A DNA stretch of 37,162 bases. Source: an uncultured Muribaculaceae bacterium (GTDB lineage: Bacteria > Bacteroidota > Bacteroidia > Bacteroidales > Muribaculaceae). Positions 9,589 through 17,127 of this stretch are shown piece by piece (the stretch's first letter is position 1; each line of letters opens with the position of its first letter). The stretch spans positions 1-37,162 of the forward strand of contig CANDNO010000019.1 in assembly GCA_947386115.1 (NCBI GenBank), written 5' to 3'. A program made the position numbers and the translations under genes. The notes beneath the pieces were generated by a model. That model did no database searches and was not told the DNA's origin. It saw only the letters and a program-made list of their open reading frames with translations.

Positions 9589-10125
9589 TTAAGGTTTTTT
9601 AAGGTTGAATTCGTATTGCAGGAGGCGGGATTTGAGCGCATCGTCGGGGGTGTAATGGCCCAGAAGGGAGGGTTTCTCGAACAGCTTAAGCGGAGACCGC
9701 TGCCACAAACCGGCGGCTGCAACGGGGAGAACACGATGACATGGCAGAACAACGGGAATGGGGTTACGGCCTACAGCCGTAGCAACTGCCCTCACCGCGT
9801 GGGGGAAACCGGCTGTTTCGGCCAAAGCCGAATAGCTTGACACCGAGCCGAAAGGGAGACACGCAATGGCTCGGAGCACCGACAGCTGCATATCGGTGAC
9901 GCCGCGGGGAGATACGACAATGTCGGCATCCTCGCCCTTGAAAAGTCGCGCGAGTTCCCACGATATAGCGTTATCGGAAACCGACGCGACATCGGGAGCC
10001 ATCTCCCACTCCACCCTCACGACCGCATCCCGCGAATCGAGCACGACGGCAAGGGGCCCGATGGCCGGGTGGCATACCGCAATGGAGTGGAGCGGCAAGT
10101 TATCGAAGGGCACGAATCGTATCAT
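9589..10125 (-). CDS. ogt: Methylated-DNA--protein-cysteine methyltransferase (Ogt/MGMT type)
   Basis: The 178-aa enzyme repairs O6-alkylguanine by moving the alkyl group irreversibly to its own cysteine. The active-site block is AVGRNPIPVVLPCHRVLP with Cys129 and His130, preceded by the helix-turn-helix region (LPFGSVSSYSALAETAGFP). The residues after PCHRV are unusual: the common G-x-L-GGY-GG loop is replaced by AAGLWQRSPLKLFEKPSLLG, though a lysine-leucine helix can still be seen. The Ada methyl-phosphotriester domain is absent, so this is the stand-alone form. It lies alone between the SurA operon and tRNA-Met. Confidence 0.9.
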   Translation of the reverse strand: MIRFVPFDNLPLHSIAVCHPAIGPLAVVLDSRDAVVRVEWEMAPDVASVSDNAISWELARLFKGEDADIVVSPRGVTDMQLSVLRAIACLPFGSVSSYSALAETAGFPHAVRAVATAVGRNPIPVVLPCHRVLPVAAAGLWQRSPLKLFEKPSLLGHYTPDDALKSRLLQYEFNLKKP

Positions 10126-10191
10126 CGCGTGTAAGAAGATGTATCGTTGATGGTATTGCGGTTAATTATCTATCTACTAAAACTTTGCGAA

Positions 10192-10214
10192 ACATGCCGG
10201 AGGCATGTCCCTAC
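10192..10214 (+). repeat. Dispersed hairpin repeat, copy 2
   Basis: Perfect 7-bp arms ACATGCC and GGCATGT around GGA are followed by CCCTAC. A G9 homopolymer lies just downstream (about 10223-10231). Confidence 0.5.
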
Positions 10215-10250
10215 GAGTGTGTGGGGGGGGGTGGAGGGGTATAGATGAGC

Positions 10251-10282
10251 AAAGCACCTTGCCTTGGGGGGCAAAGTGCTTT
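10251..10282 (-). terminator. Hairpin downstream of tRNA-Met
   Basis: 13-bp arms (AAAGCACCTTGCC and GGCAAAGTGCTTT, one mismatch) around a short loop begin 5 nt past the tRNA 3' end. No T-tract follows on the minus strand, so it may be a processing or weak termination structure. Confidence 0.55.
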
Positions 10283-10287
10283 GTGTG

Positions 10288-10361
10288 TAGCGGGACCGAG
10301 AATTGAACTCGGGACCTCCGGGTTATGAATCCGACGCTCTAACCAACTGAGCTATCCCGCC
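10288..10361 (-). tRNA. tRNA-Met (anticodon CAT)
   Basis: The minus strand folds as a 74-nt tRNA. The acceptor arms are GGCGGGA and TCCCGCT with discriminator A, the D-arm is GCTC/GAGC, the anticodon loop is TTCATAA and the T-loop is TTCAATT. CCA is not encoded. The first acceptor pair is G-T and the base of the anticodon loop has an A-C mismatch. CAT could also mark the Ile tRNA modified by TilS or the initiator. Elongator Met is favoured, because the G-T first pair is not the initiator C-A mismatch. Confidence 0.9.
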
Positions 10362-10373
10362 GTTTTGCAGGTG

Positions 10374-10405
10374 CAAAGTTAGTCGAAGTTATTCAATTAG
10401 CCAAA
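10374..10405 (-). promoter_or_regulatory. Promoter of tRNA-Met
   Basis: TTTG (10402-10405), 20 nt, TAACTTTG (10374-10381) on the minus strand is a full consensus, ending 12 nt before the tRNA 5' end. Confidence 0.8.
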
Positions 10406-10461
10406 CTTTTTGGCGGCTTTTTTTGAACAATAATTCAACAATCGGTTTTGAGCGTTAAATA

Positions 10462-10983
10462 TCAACGTTTTACATGCGGAGCTTGCATACCACGCGCCGC
10501 ATACCAAGCGTGACGGTATTTCTCGAGAGTATTGATAATGGCTTCCTTTTTATAGGTCTGTATAGTCTCGGTGCGACCGTCGGCAAGATGGATTTTCATA
10601 TATGTGAGGAATCCCTTGCTATAGCCGGCTATCTGGTCGTAGGTCCAGCGGTATGTTATGGTATTGAAATTAACGGCGTGAGGACGGAAGTAAAACCCAT
10701 CGGCAGTGATATGAAGGCGTCCGCCCGACGAATTCAGGAAAAAGCCTCGCACGTGGGAGATGACATACTGCACTTCGGGGAGCGCGGCGGGAGCTTGTGA
10801 TGCAGGAGGGACCTGGGGGCGGACAGGCGTCGCCGACTGGGCTGCCTGCCGTGAACCCAACGGCATGGTCATCTCACCGGGCACAACTCGAGGTTGAGCC
10901 GGCACGGGCGGAACAGGACGAGCCGAAGGCACAGGGGGCACTTTGGGGCCGGGCTGTGGTACAGGAGGAACAGAATTATTCAT
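10462..10983 (-). CDS. Unknown protein: proline-rich N-terminus plus PH/GRAM-like domain
   Basis: The 173-aa product starts with about 65 residues made of PPVP and PxP repeats (VPPVPQPGPKVPPVPSARP). A compact globular part of about 100 residues follows (VRGFFLNSSGGRLHITADGF, then ITYRWTYDQIAGYSKG and MKIHLADGRTETIQTYKKE). The alternating beta pattern followed by a final helix resembles PH/GRAM-like domains, but this is only a pattern impression. There is no signal peptide or membrane segment, so it is probably cytosolic. The ATG lies inside the first arm of a 200-bp inverted-repeat element, so its expression may depend on that element. Confidence 0.65.
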   Translation of the reverse strand: MNNSVPPVPQPGPKVPPVPSARPVPPVPAQPRVVPGEMTMPLGSRQAAQSATPVRPQVPPASQAPAALPEVQYVISHVRGFFLNSSGGRLHITADGFYFRPHAVNFNTITYRWTYDQIAGYSKGFLTYMKIHLADGRTETIQTYKKEAIINTLEKYRHAWYAARGMQAPHVKR

Positions 10984-11180
10984 AAGTAACTCTTAAAAAT
11001 TAGTTTATATTATTCAATTATTAAATAACTCGTGCCTACTGCGGCGCTTTTTGACTTTGTTCGGCGCTTTTTGCTTTCATCCTCAGTTGTGTAGCTCGCT
11101 ACACGCCTTCGTCTTCAAACAAAAATCACTCTAACAAAACTCAAAAATCACTCGCAGCTAATTTTTACGAGTTACTTATC
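10981..11180. repeat. 200-bp element bounded by 23-bp inverted repeats
   Basis: Bases 10981-11003 and 11158-11180 are inverted copies of one 23-mer differing at two positions (core AAGTAACTC, then TAAAAATTAG). Inside are two GGCGCTTTTTG copies, two AAAAATCACTC copies and the palindrome GTGTAGCTCGCTACAC. The left arm covers the start codon of the 173-aa gene. No clean TAnnTTTG promoter is visible in either orientation (TGACTTTG near 11047 is closest). The layout fits a MITE-like repeat or an invertible regulatory segment. Confidence 0.6.
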
Positions 11181-11183
11181 GGA

Positions 11184-12587
11184 TTAATATTTTACGGTGA
11201 TGTCGGCTACGACGGGCATGTGGAAGCTTGCTGCACTAGGACGCACATAGGAGCAGCGCTTCTCGACTTTCTCGGCGGGATAGCTGAGGAGGTAGTCGAT
11301 CTTGCGGTCGGGGACGGGCGCGGGGAAGGTGACTCCATCGGGGCTGAGCTCGGAGAAACGTCCGCGCATAGTCTCCCATGACTTGCTCTTGGGTTTATCG
11401 TTAAGACCGGCGCCGAGCACTGCGGGGATACCTGCATCGCGAAGATAGCGAGTAATAAACTCGGCCTGGTGGTCACGGGTGACGTCGTTCTCATCGCTCA
11501 TAGAAGCCGATGCGACGTTAACCTTTATGGCATTGCCGAGATCGTAGGTGCAGACGATGGCCTTGCAGGGGGTGTTGCGGAACTGATTGGGCAACGTGAG
11601 GCTCTTAACATCGGTGGGCGTGAGGCGAGACATCACGGCTACGCCGTCCTTGCCGTTGGCTTCATAGTAGATGTACATGCCGGCTATCTCGGCGAGACGA
11701 TTGAGATCGGGCGACTGTTTCACACCCTGGAGAGTGACAAAGTCGGGGTGCTCGGCACGTATCACAGCAGCAGCGGCATCAAACGACTCGGCGCCCTCGA
11801 GGTTGAAGTCCATGACGCGCACATCCTTGTGGTCGGGGGTCTCCTTGAGCAGCTTGATTGCGAGCTCGGGGGTGTCGGTGGTGATGTAGTCGACATCTTG
11901 GTCGATAAAATACTGTGTTATCTCGGGGGTAGACACGGTCCAGACGTTTATAGGCATGCCGAGGCGTTTGAACTCGGGGATGAAGTCGGTATTCTTATAG
12001 AACACGTCGTAGTGGAAATCGGGGCCGTCGCTGCCCATCTCGACAAGTTCCTTGGGCGATTTGCCGGTGAGGAAGTAGTGAGGCACGCCGTGCAGTCCGA
12101 GCTGCTCGTGGGCGTTGGGAGAGAAGGTGATATATAGAGTGCGGTCGGCGAGGCCTTTCTCGTTGATCATATCGACACATTTCTTGACACAGAGGTCTTC
12201 GCGCTCCTTGCGCCAGTGCCATTTAATCTCAAAGGCGAGGCCGATATTGAGATCCTTGGCGACGTCGAGGTATTCGTCGAGTGTGGGGATATGCTCGCCG
12301 TTGGCAAGTTTGATTTGACTGATGGCGGCATAGGTGGTGTCGGGGATAACGAAGGTGCCAGCCTCGGCGTCGTGGTGCAAGACGAGAACATCATCGGCTG
12401 TCATCCAGACGTCAAACTCGACAAGGTCGGCACCGATAGAGTCGGCCTTGACAAGGGCACGGATTGAGTTCTGAGCCGATCCCTCGGTGTTCCAGTAACC
12501 GCGGTGGGCAACAATTTTGGGTCGCGCGGCCTGTACACACAGACCGGCAAGCAGGGCAATGATTGAAGCAAAAATGAGCTTTTTCAT
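11184..12587 (-). CDS. Glycerophosphodiester phosphodiesterase fused to a degenerate EEP domain
   Basis: The 467-aa secreted protein has a signal peptide (MKKLIFASIIALLAGLCVQA). Residues about 24-250 form a GDPD TIM barrel that hydrolyses glycerophosphodiesters to glycerol-3-phosphate and an alcohol. The catalytic HRG, LVEFDVWMT (E and D), LHHD and FEIKWHW are all present. Residues about 257-467 follow the endonuclease/exonuclease/phosphatase pattern (VMDFNLEG, PDFVTLQGV, VMSRLTP, IDYLLSYP, VVADI), but its acidic and His catalytic residues are replaced: LQE to LQG, GDFN to GAGLN and SDH to SFH. The second domain is probably a non-catalytic binding module. No operon partner is adjacent. Confidence 0.85.
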   Translation of the reverse strand: MKKLIFASIIALLAGLCVQAARPKIVAHRGYWNTEGSAQNSIRALVKADSIGADLVEFDVWMTADDVLVLHHDAEAGTFVIPDTTYAAISQIKLANGEHIPTLDEYLDVAKDLNIGLAFEIKWHWRKEREDLCVKKCVDMINEKGLADRTLYITFSPNAHEQLGLHGVPHYFLTGKSPKELVEMGSDGPDFHYDVFYKNTDFIPEFKRLGMPINVWTVSTPEITQYFIDQDVDYITTDTPELAIKLLKETPDHKDVRVMDFNLEGAESFDAAAAVIRAEHPDFVTLQGVKQSPDLNRLAEIAGMYIYYEANGKDGVAVMSRLTPTDVKSLTLPNQFRNTPCKAIVCTYDLGNAIKVNVASASMSDENDVTRDHQAEFITRYLRDAGIPAVLGAGLNDKPKSKSWETMRGRFSELSPDGVTFPAPVPDRKIDYLLSYPAEKVEKRCSYVRPSAASFHMPVVADITVKY

Positions 12588-12663
12588 GAGTATGATATAA
12601 TGAGTTGTTGATTGTTTAATACCGATGCTAAATTACAAAATATTTTTGAAAATGGTACAAAAA

Positions 12664-12697
12664 AACAAAGACCCGATAGCCGGAAGGCTTACGGGTC
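12664..12697 (-). terminator. Rho-independent terminator of rpsO
   Basis: On the minus strand GACCCG and CGGGTC close a longer stem (AAGCC/GGCT, loop TTCC), followed by TTTGTTTTTTT, 27 nt after the rpsO stop. Confidence 0.85.
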
Positions 12698-12723
12698 CTG
12701 TTTTTTGGTACTCTTTCCGACAA

Positions 12724-12999
12724 TTATTTGCGGATACCAAGCTCTTTCTGGGCGATGATAGCGCGGTAGCGGTTGATGTCTTTCTTAACGAGGTAGTCGA
12801 GAAGACGACGACGCTTACCTACGAGAGCCTTAAGAGCGCGAGCTGTTGTATAATCTTTGTGATTTGACTTAAGGTGTTCAGTCAAATGAGCAATACGGAC
12901 TGAGAATAATGCTATCTGGGCTTCGGGTGAGCCAGTATCAGTCTTGCCCTTACCGTACTTCTCAAAGATTTCTACTTTTTCTTCAGAGTTCAAGTGCAT
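12724..12999 (-). CDS. rpsO: 30S ribosomal protein S15
   Basis: The 91-aa product has the full S15 pattern: KTDTGSPEAQIALFSVRI, then LTEHLKSNHKDYTTARAL and LVGKRRRLLDYLVKKD. S15 binds the central domain of 16S rRNA early in 30S assembly. Length is normal, the gene is monocistronic, and it is framed by its own promoter and terminator. Confidence 0.97.
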   Translation of the reverse strand: MHLNSEEKVEIFEKYGKGKTDTGSPEAQIALFSVRIAHLTEHLKSNHKDYTTARALKALVGKRRRLLDYLVKKDINRYRAIIAQKELGIRK

Positions 13000-13060
13000 T
13001 GCTTGTGAAGGGTTAAGTGTTAGTAATTAATATTATATAGTTTTTGCGTTAAACGCGGTG

Positions 13061-13092
13061 CAAAGGTAGGGAAAAAATTTGCTATCTGCAAA
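13061..13092 (-). promoter_or_regulatory. Promoter of rpsO with a palindromic spacer
   Basis: TTTG (13089-13092), 20 nt, TACCTTTG (13061-13068) is a full consensus. The spacer and -33 box lie inside an 11-bp perfect inverted repeat (AAAAAATTTGC at 13072-13082, its complement at 13088-13098), which could be an operator or the 3' hairpin of the upstream transcript. Confidence 0.75.
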
Positions 13093-13118
13093 TTTTTTTA
13101 GGGGCGAGGCCACCGGGT

Positions 13119-13141
13119 TGTAGGGACGCGGCGTGCCGCGT
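13119..13141 (-). repeat. Dispersed hairpin repeat, copy 3
   Basis: On the minus strand ACGCGGC and GCCGCGT form a hairpin followed by CCCTACA, the same plan as at 4154 and 10192 but GC-rich. Confidence 0.5.
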
Positions 13142-13169
13142 GGAGGGAGCGGGAGGGGGGTGAGGAGCC

Positions 13170-13277
13170 TTAGGGTCTTTAAGGTCTTTAGGGTCTTTAG
13201 GGTCTTTAGGGGTTTTAGAGTCTTTAAGGTCCTTAGGGTCCTTAGGATTTTTAGGGGCTTTAGGGGCTTTGGGTTAG
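13170..13277. repeat. 9-bp tandem repeat (minisatellite), 12 units
   Basis: Twelve consecutive 9-mers with consensus TTAGGGTCT run without phase loss. Variants include TTAAGGTCT, TTAGAGTCT, TTAGGATTT and TTAGGGGCT. The last, degenerate unit contains the rpoZ stop codon (TAA, 13274-13276). The array sits between rpoZ and the rpsO promoter. Confidence 0.9.
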
Positions 13278-13609
13278 TCCAGGTTTAGCTTTTCCTTGGC
13301 GGGGTTGCGGTAGTGGATCTTGCCCTCGATGTATTCCTGGGTGGCGATGAGTGTGGGCTTGGGGAGCTTCTCGTAGTAACGTGAGATCTCGATTTGCTCG
13401 CGGTTCTCGGAGATTTCCTCGAGGTTGTCGTTGAGCGATGCAAATTCCTGAAGTTTCTTCTCAAGGTCGTGTTTCATCTCCTCGGCAATCTGGTTGGCAC
13501 GCTTGGCGATGATGCAGACGGTTTCATAGACATTGCCTGTATCCTTTGACAGTTCGATCATGTCGCGGGTCACAGTATTGAGTGGTGCATTGGTCTTCTT
13601 ATAGTCCAT
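13274..13609 (-). CDS. rpoZ: RNA polymerase omega/Rpb6-type subunit
   Basis: The 111-aa protein carries the Bacteroidetes omega signature: MDYKKTNAPLNTVTRDM, NVYETVCIIAKRANQI, and EISRYYEKLPKPTLIATQEY. Omega stabilises the beta' subunit and assists core assembly. It lies 61 nt after bamD on the same strand and is probably co-transcribed. Its stop codon is embedded in the 9-bp repeat array. Confidence 0.9.
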   Translation of the reverse strand: MDYKKTNAPLNTVTRDMIELSKDTGNVYETVCIIAKRANQIAEEMKHDLEKKLQEFASLNDNLEEISENREQIEISRYYEKLPKPTLIATQEYIEGKIHYRNPAKEKLNLD

Positions 13610-13670
13610 GAGTTTAATATATTTTATATATCGTTATTATATTTTTAGATTTCAGTTGTAATGGAAAGTA

Positions 13671-14495
13671 TCAACGGTCGCTGCTGTCGGTTACATAGCG
13701 CGATGCGATACGGAAGATATTGTCGGCTTCCTCGCGGTTAGGACCATCGGGGAAGTTGTTGATGAAGCTGTAATACTCGTCGACAACATCGCGGAAACGG
13801 TCGGTCTTCTTTTCCTCGACCGAGAGGCTTGCGATCTGATAGCGGGCCTTGAGAATGAGCATCTCGAGGTCTTCCTTATATTTAGAATAGGGATATTCCT
13901 TGATAGCGTTGCGGGCTACGATGATGGCACTCTCGTAGTTGTTGCCGAGGTATGTGCCCAGGTTGTAATAAAGCTGTGCATTCTCAAGCTCCTTGAGTGT
14001 AAGCTTGTCCTGAAGCTCGAAGATTGCATTCTGAGCGATAGATACGCGCTCGCTGCGGGGGAAGTAGTCAAGGAATGCCTGGAGCTCCTCGATAGCACGG
14101 ATTGTGCCTGACTGGTCGAGCTGAGTCTCGGGCGAATCGAGGTAGAAACCGTAACCGCTGTAGAAGCGGGCAAGCTCGGCATACTTACCGCGGGGGTAAC
14201 GCGAATAATAGTTGTTAAAGTAGGTCGACGCCGTCTGGTAGTCGTGGTTCTCGTAATTGGAAAGAGCGAGCAGATAGAGGGCCTCCTCGGCACGCTCGGT
14301 GCCCTTGAGCACGCCAACGACCTCTTCAAGCAGCGTAGCCGACTGCACGTACTTCTTCTCGTCGAAGGCACGCTTGGCATACTCAAACTTGTAATTGGGG
14401 TCGGTGCTCTTGAGAACACGTTGATACTCACCACAGCCGGACAGTCCGACCAAAGCGAGTAAAAGCATGAGAGCTATATAGTTAAACTTAGTCAT
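13671..14495 (-). CDS. bamD: Outer-membrane assembly lipoprotein BamD
   Basis: From ATG 14495 the 274-aa protein has a lipoprotein signal (MTKFNYIALMLLLALVGLSG, then Cys21). TPR-like helices follow (KFEYAKRAFDEKKYVQSATL, ALYLLALSNYE, TASTYFNNYYSRYPRGKYAE). BamD is the essential accessory lipoprotein of the BamA beta-barrel insertase at the inner face of the outer membrane. An in-frame ATG at 14516 is at the predicted transcription start, so 14495 is preferred. It leads the bamD-rpoZ pair. Confidence 0.92.
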   Translation of the reverse strand: MTKFNYIALMLLLALVGLSGCGEYQRVLKSTDPNYKFEYAKRAFDEKKYVQSATLLEEVVGVLKGTERAEEALYLLALSNYENHDYQTASTYFNNYYSRYPRGKYAELARFYSGYGFYLDSPETQLDQSGTIRAIEELQAFLDYFPRSERVSIAQNAIFELQDKLTLKELENAQLYYNLGTYLGNNYESAIIVARNAIKEYPYSKYKEDLEMLILKARYQIASLSVEEKKTDRFRDVVDEYYSFINNFPDGPNREEADNIFRIASRYVTDSSDR

Positions 14496-14520
14496 CGAGT
14501 GATAGAGTGTATTCAAGCTG

Positions 14521-14528
14521 CAAAGTTA
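14521..14528 (-). promoter_or_regulatory. -7 element (TAACTTTG) of bamD-rpoZ
   Basis: Perfect TAnnTTTG 25 nt before the preferred bamD ATG. The -33 box is weak (TTCTG). Confidence 0.6.
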
Positions 14529-14560
14529 ATCATTTTTTCGGTAACAGAACGAACGGCCGG

Positions 14561-15586
14561 TTAAAAAAATTTAAAGCCCGAGGAAAGGTCTACGAGGGGA
14601 TTGGCTGAGTAATAGTCGAGACGGTTGCCGTTGACGATGTCGGTATGACCGGGTGTGGCGGCAAGGGAGGGGGACGGAGCAGTGCCATCATCGCCGAGCT
14701 CGACCGGAGAAGTCTCGACTCGGACAAGGTCCCACAGCTCGGCGTCGATGAACTGCTGCAACAACGTGGGGCCGGCCTCGACGAGCACCGACGTGATGCC
14801 GTGGCGGGAATAGAGGTCGGCGAGAATCTCATCGAGCGGTTTGTCTTCATTATAGATTATAGCATCGCGACCAAGGATAGCAGCCTCGGGATTGACGGTG
14901 CCGCGACGGTCGAGGATGACCGGGCGTGGGTCACGGCCATACCATGAGCGCACGGTGAGGAGAGGATTGTCGGCATTGACTGTCGATGAAGTCGTGAGAA
15001 TAGCGTCGTGAACAGCACGCAGACGGTGGGTGAGCATGGTTGTGGCGTCATTCGAGAACCGGGCGGCAGGTTCACCGGGAGAGCGACGGCGATCCATGAA
15101 CCCGTCGGCACTGCGGGCCCACTTGAGGGTAACAAACGGGCTTTGGAGGGTGTGGGCGGTAAAGAAAATGGCATTTCGCCGGCGGCACTCGTCGGCCATC
15201 ACACCGTCAACGACCTCGACACCGGCATCGCGAAGCATGGCGATACCCCTGCCGGCAACCTTTGAGAACGGATCGACCGCACCAACGACAACACGGGGAA
15301 TACCACAGTCGATGATGAGCTTGGCACAGGGGGGAGTCTTACCGTAGTGAGAGCATGGCTCGAGAGTGACATACATTGTCGAGTCGGCGAGCAGAGAGCG
15401 GTCGGCTACAGAGGCTACGGCATTTACCTCGGCATGACCCTCGCCACAGCGGCGATGGTAGCCCTCGCCTATAATACGGCCATCGTGTACGATAACAGCT
15501 CCTACCATGGGGTTGGGCGAGGTGAATCCGCGTCCGCGTGCGGCGAGCTCAAGAGCCCGCTTCATATATACAGTATCTATGTTCAT
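14561..15586 (-). CDS. ribD: Bifunctional riboflavin biosynthesis deaminase/reductase RibD
   Basis: The 341-aa enzyme carries out the second and third steps of riboflavin synthesis: deamination of the pyrimidine and NADPH-dependent reduction of the ribose. The zinc deaminase motif is HAEVNA (H51, E53) with PCSHYGKTPPC (C78, C87). The reductase half follows from FVTLKWARSADGF to VEAGPTLLQQF. The ATG at 15586 overlaps the upstream TGA by four bases (ATGA), indicating coupling. It is the last gene of the sigma-factor-led cluster, an unexpected place for a vitamin gene. An in-frame ATG at 15607 is unlikely. Confidence 0.95.
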   Translation of the reverse strand: MNIDTVYMKRALELAARGRGFTSPNPMVGAVIVHDGRIIGEGYHRRCGEGHAEVNAVASVADRSLLADSTMYVTLEPCSHYGKTPPCAKLIIDCGIPRVVVGAVDPFSKVAGRGIAMLRDAGVEVVDGVMADECRRRNAIFFTAHTLQSPFVTLKWARSADGFMDRRRSPGEPAARFSNDATTMLTHRLRAVHDAILTTSSTVNADNPLLTVRSWYGRDPRPVILDRRGTVNPEAAILGRDAIIYNEDKPLDEILADLYSRHGITSVLVEAGPTLLQQFIDAELWDLVRVETSPVELGDDGTAPSPSLAATPGHTDIVNGNRLDYYSANPLVDLSSGFKFF

Positions 15587-17127
15587 AATACTTCGGTTGC
15601 CTCCCACTCGTTGCCGTAGCGGTCGAGTGGCGCCACATAATAGCGGTAGCCCTTCGCCTTGGCAGCGGGGATGGCAAATGATGGTTTATATGTTATATCC
15701 AACAGATAGTCGGCGCTAATGCCTCCATAGGACAACGACATGGCATCGAGAAGGTCAACATCGGCCGGGACGGCGTAAACCGTGTAACGGCATCCGTTGC
15801 CGACGGGGCTCCAGGTCAACGTGCCATTCTTGATTTTGGCACCTGTAACGCTTCCGGGATCGTCGGCAACCTTCCAGTCGCGGGCGGGCACAAGGGCCGG
15901 ACGAGCAAACTGATTCTTTGACAGATGGCCGGCAAAGCCGTTGATATTACGGGCGGCATAGAAAATCGAGCCGGGGGCGTTGTTGGATGCCGAGCGGCGG
16001 TTGACCTCAATCTGAGCGCCACGTTCACGCCATGCGGCCGAATTGTCACCACCCTTCTTGGCAAAATCACTGAGCGAGTGGCTCGCATAGAAATGACGGC
16101 CGAAGCGAACAGCAACACGGCTCCACCAGTCGGCAATCGGTTCGTAGGGATTGGTGGCATGGTCGCGGTTCCAGTAAATCTGGGGGGAGACGTAGTCGAC
16201 ATGTCCGTCGTTGAGCCAAGCGAGAGGGTCGCAGAAAATGCGGTCGTACATCCAGTCGTTGCCGGTGCAGTCATCAAGGCCATAGCGGCCGGCGGCTACA
16301 CCGTTGCCACCCCCTACCCCGGCCGGCGAGATGCCAAACTGGACGTAGGGTTTGACCTCCTGCAGCATCTCGTGAATGGCGGCCACGGTCTTGTTGACAT
16401 TCTCACGTCGCCAGTCGGCCTGCGACAGCTTGCTGCCACTTCGCTTCCACTCGTTGAAATCATATCCCTTGCCCAGGGGGAGGCGGTCGGGATAGAAATA
16501 ATCGTCGAAAATGAGGCCGTCGATATCGTAGCGCGACACTATGTCGCGGCACACTTTGACAACATGTTCGCGCGCCTTGGGATTACCCGGGTCGAGGATA
16601 ACGGTCGACTTGGCTTTGCCGCGTTTGCCCTTGGCGGGGATTGTATGGGTTATGAGCATGGGGCGCAGCTGTTGATCAAACTTATCGGCATAGGGTTTGG
16701 CCGACGTCGAGTAGCGGAACGGATTGACCCATGCATGGCACTCCATACCGCGGGCGTGGGCCTGCTCGACACAGAAGGCCAGCGGATCCCAACCGTCGGC
16801 CGGTTCGGCGCCACGCCTGCCGGTGAGCGCTGCCGACCATGGCTCGTAGGGGGAACGGTACATGGCGTCGCTGAATGTGCGCACCTGAAACATGACAGCG
16901 TTGATGCCGGCACCCTTGAGGCGATCGAGCATAGAGCAGAGCGAGGCGCGCTGGGCGTCGGCAGTAGCCTTGTCGGTACCGCGCATCTTGGGCCAGTCAA
17001 GACCGTAGATTGTAGCGATCCAGGCGCCGCGCATCTCGCGCTTGACAGGCTCGTCGGCACGAGCTCCAAGGATGGAGAGGAAAAGTAATAATGTTATAAG
17101 CAGTCGATTCATAATCGTATCATTCAT
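15583..17127 (-). CDS. GHL10-family glycoside hydrolase-like protein
   Basis: The 514-aa secreted protein has a signal peptide around residues 6-25 (MNRLLITLLLFLSILGARAD). A TIM-barrel of the GHL10/YngK type follows (REMRGAWIATIYGLDWP, INAVMFQVRTFSDAMYRSPY, ECHAWVNPFRY, YDIDGLIFDDYFYP, YVSPQIYWNRD). The C-terminal 90 residues look like a fibronectin-type beta domain. The family is thought to act on cell-wall or other glycans; the substrate is unknown. The first ATG (17127) overlaps the A2M gene by 8 nt; the ATG at 17112 gives a tidier signal peptide. Either supports translational coupling. Confidence 0.85.
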   Translation of the reverse strand: MNDTIMNRLLITLLLFLSILGARADEPVKREMRGAWIATIYGLDWPKMRGTDKATADAQRASLCSMLDRLKGAGINAVMFQVRTFSDAMYRSPYEPWSAALTGRRGAEPADGWDPLAFCVEQAHARGMECHAWVNPFRYSTSAKPYADKFDQQLRPMLITHTIPAKGKRGKAKSTVILDPGNPKAREHVVKVCRDIVSRYDIDGLIFDDYFYPDRLPLGKGYDFNEWKRSGSKLSQADWRRENVNKTVAAIHEMLQEVKPYVQFGISPAGVGGGNGVAAGRYGLDDCTGNDWMYDRIFCDPLAWLNDGHVDYVSPQIYWNRDHATNPYEPIADWWSRVAVRFGRHFYASHSLSDFAKKGGDNSAAWRERGAQIEVNRRSASNNAPGSIFYAARNINGFAGHLSKNQFARPALVPARDWKVADDPGSVTGAKIKNGTLTWSPVGNGCRYTVYAVPADVDLLDAMSLSYGGISADYLLDITYKPSFAIPAAKAKGYRYYVAPLDRYGNEWEATEVL

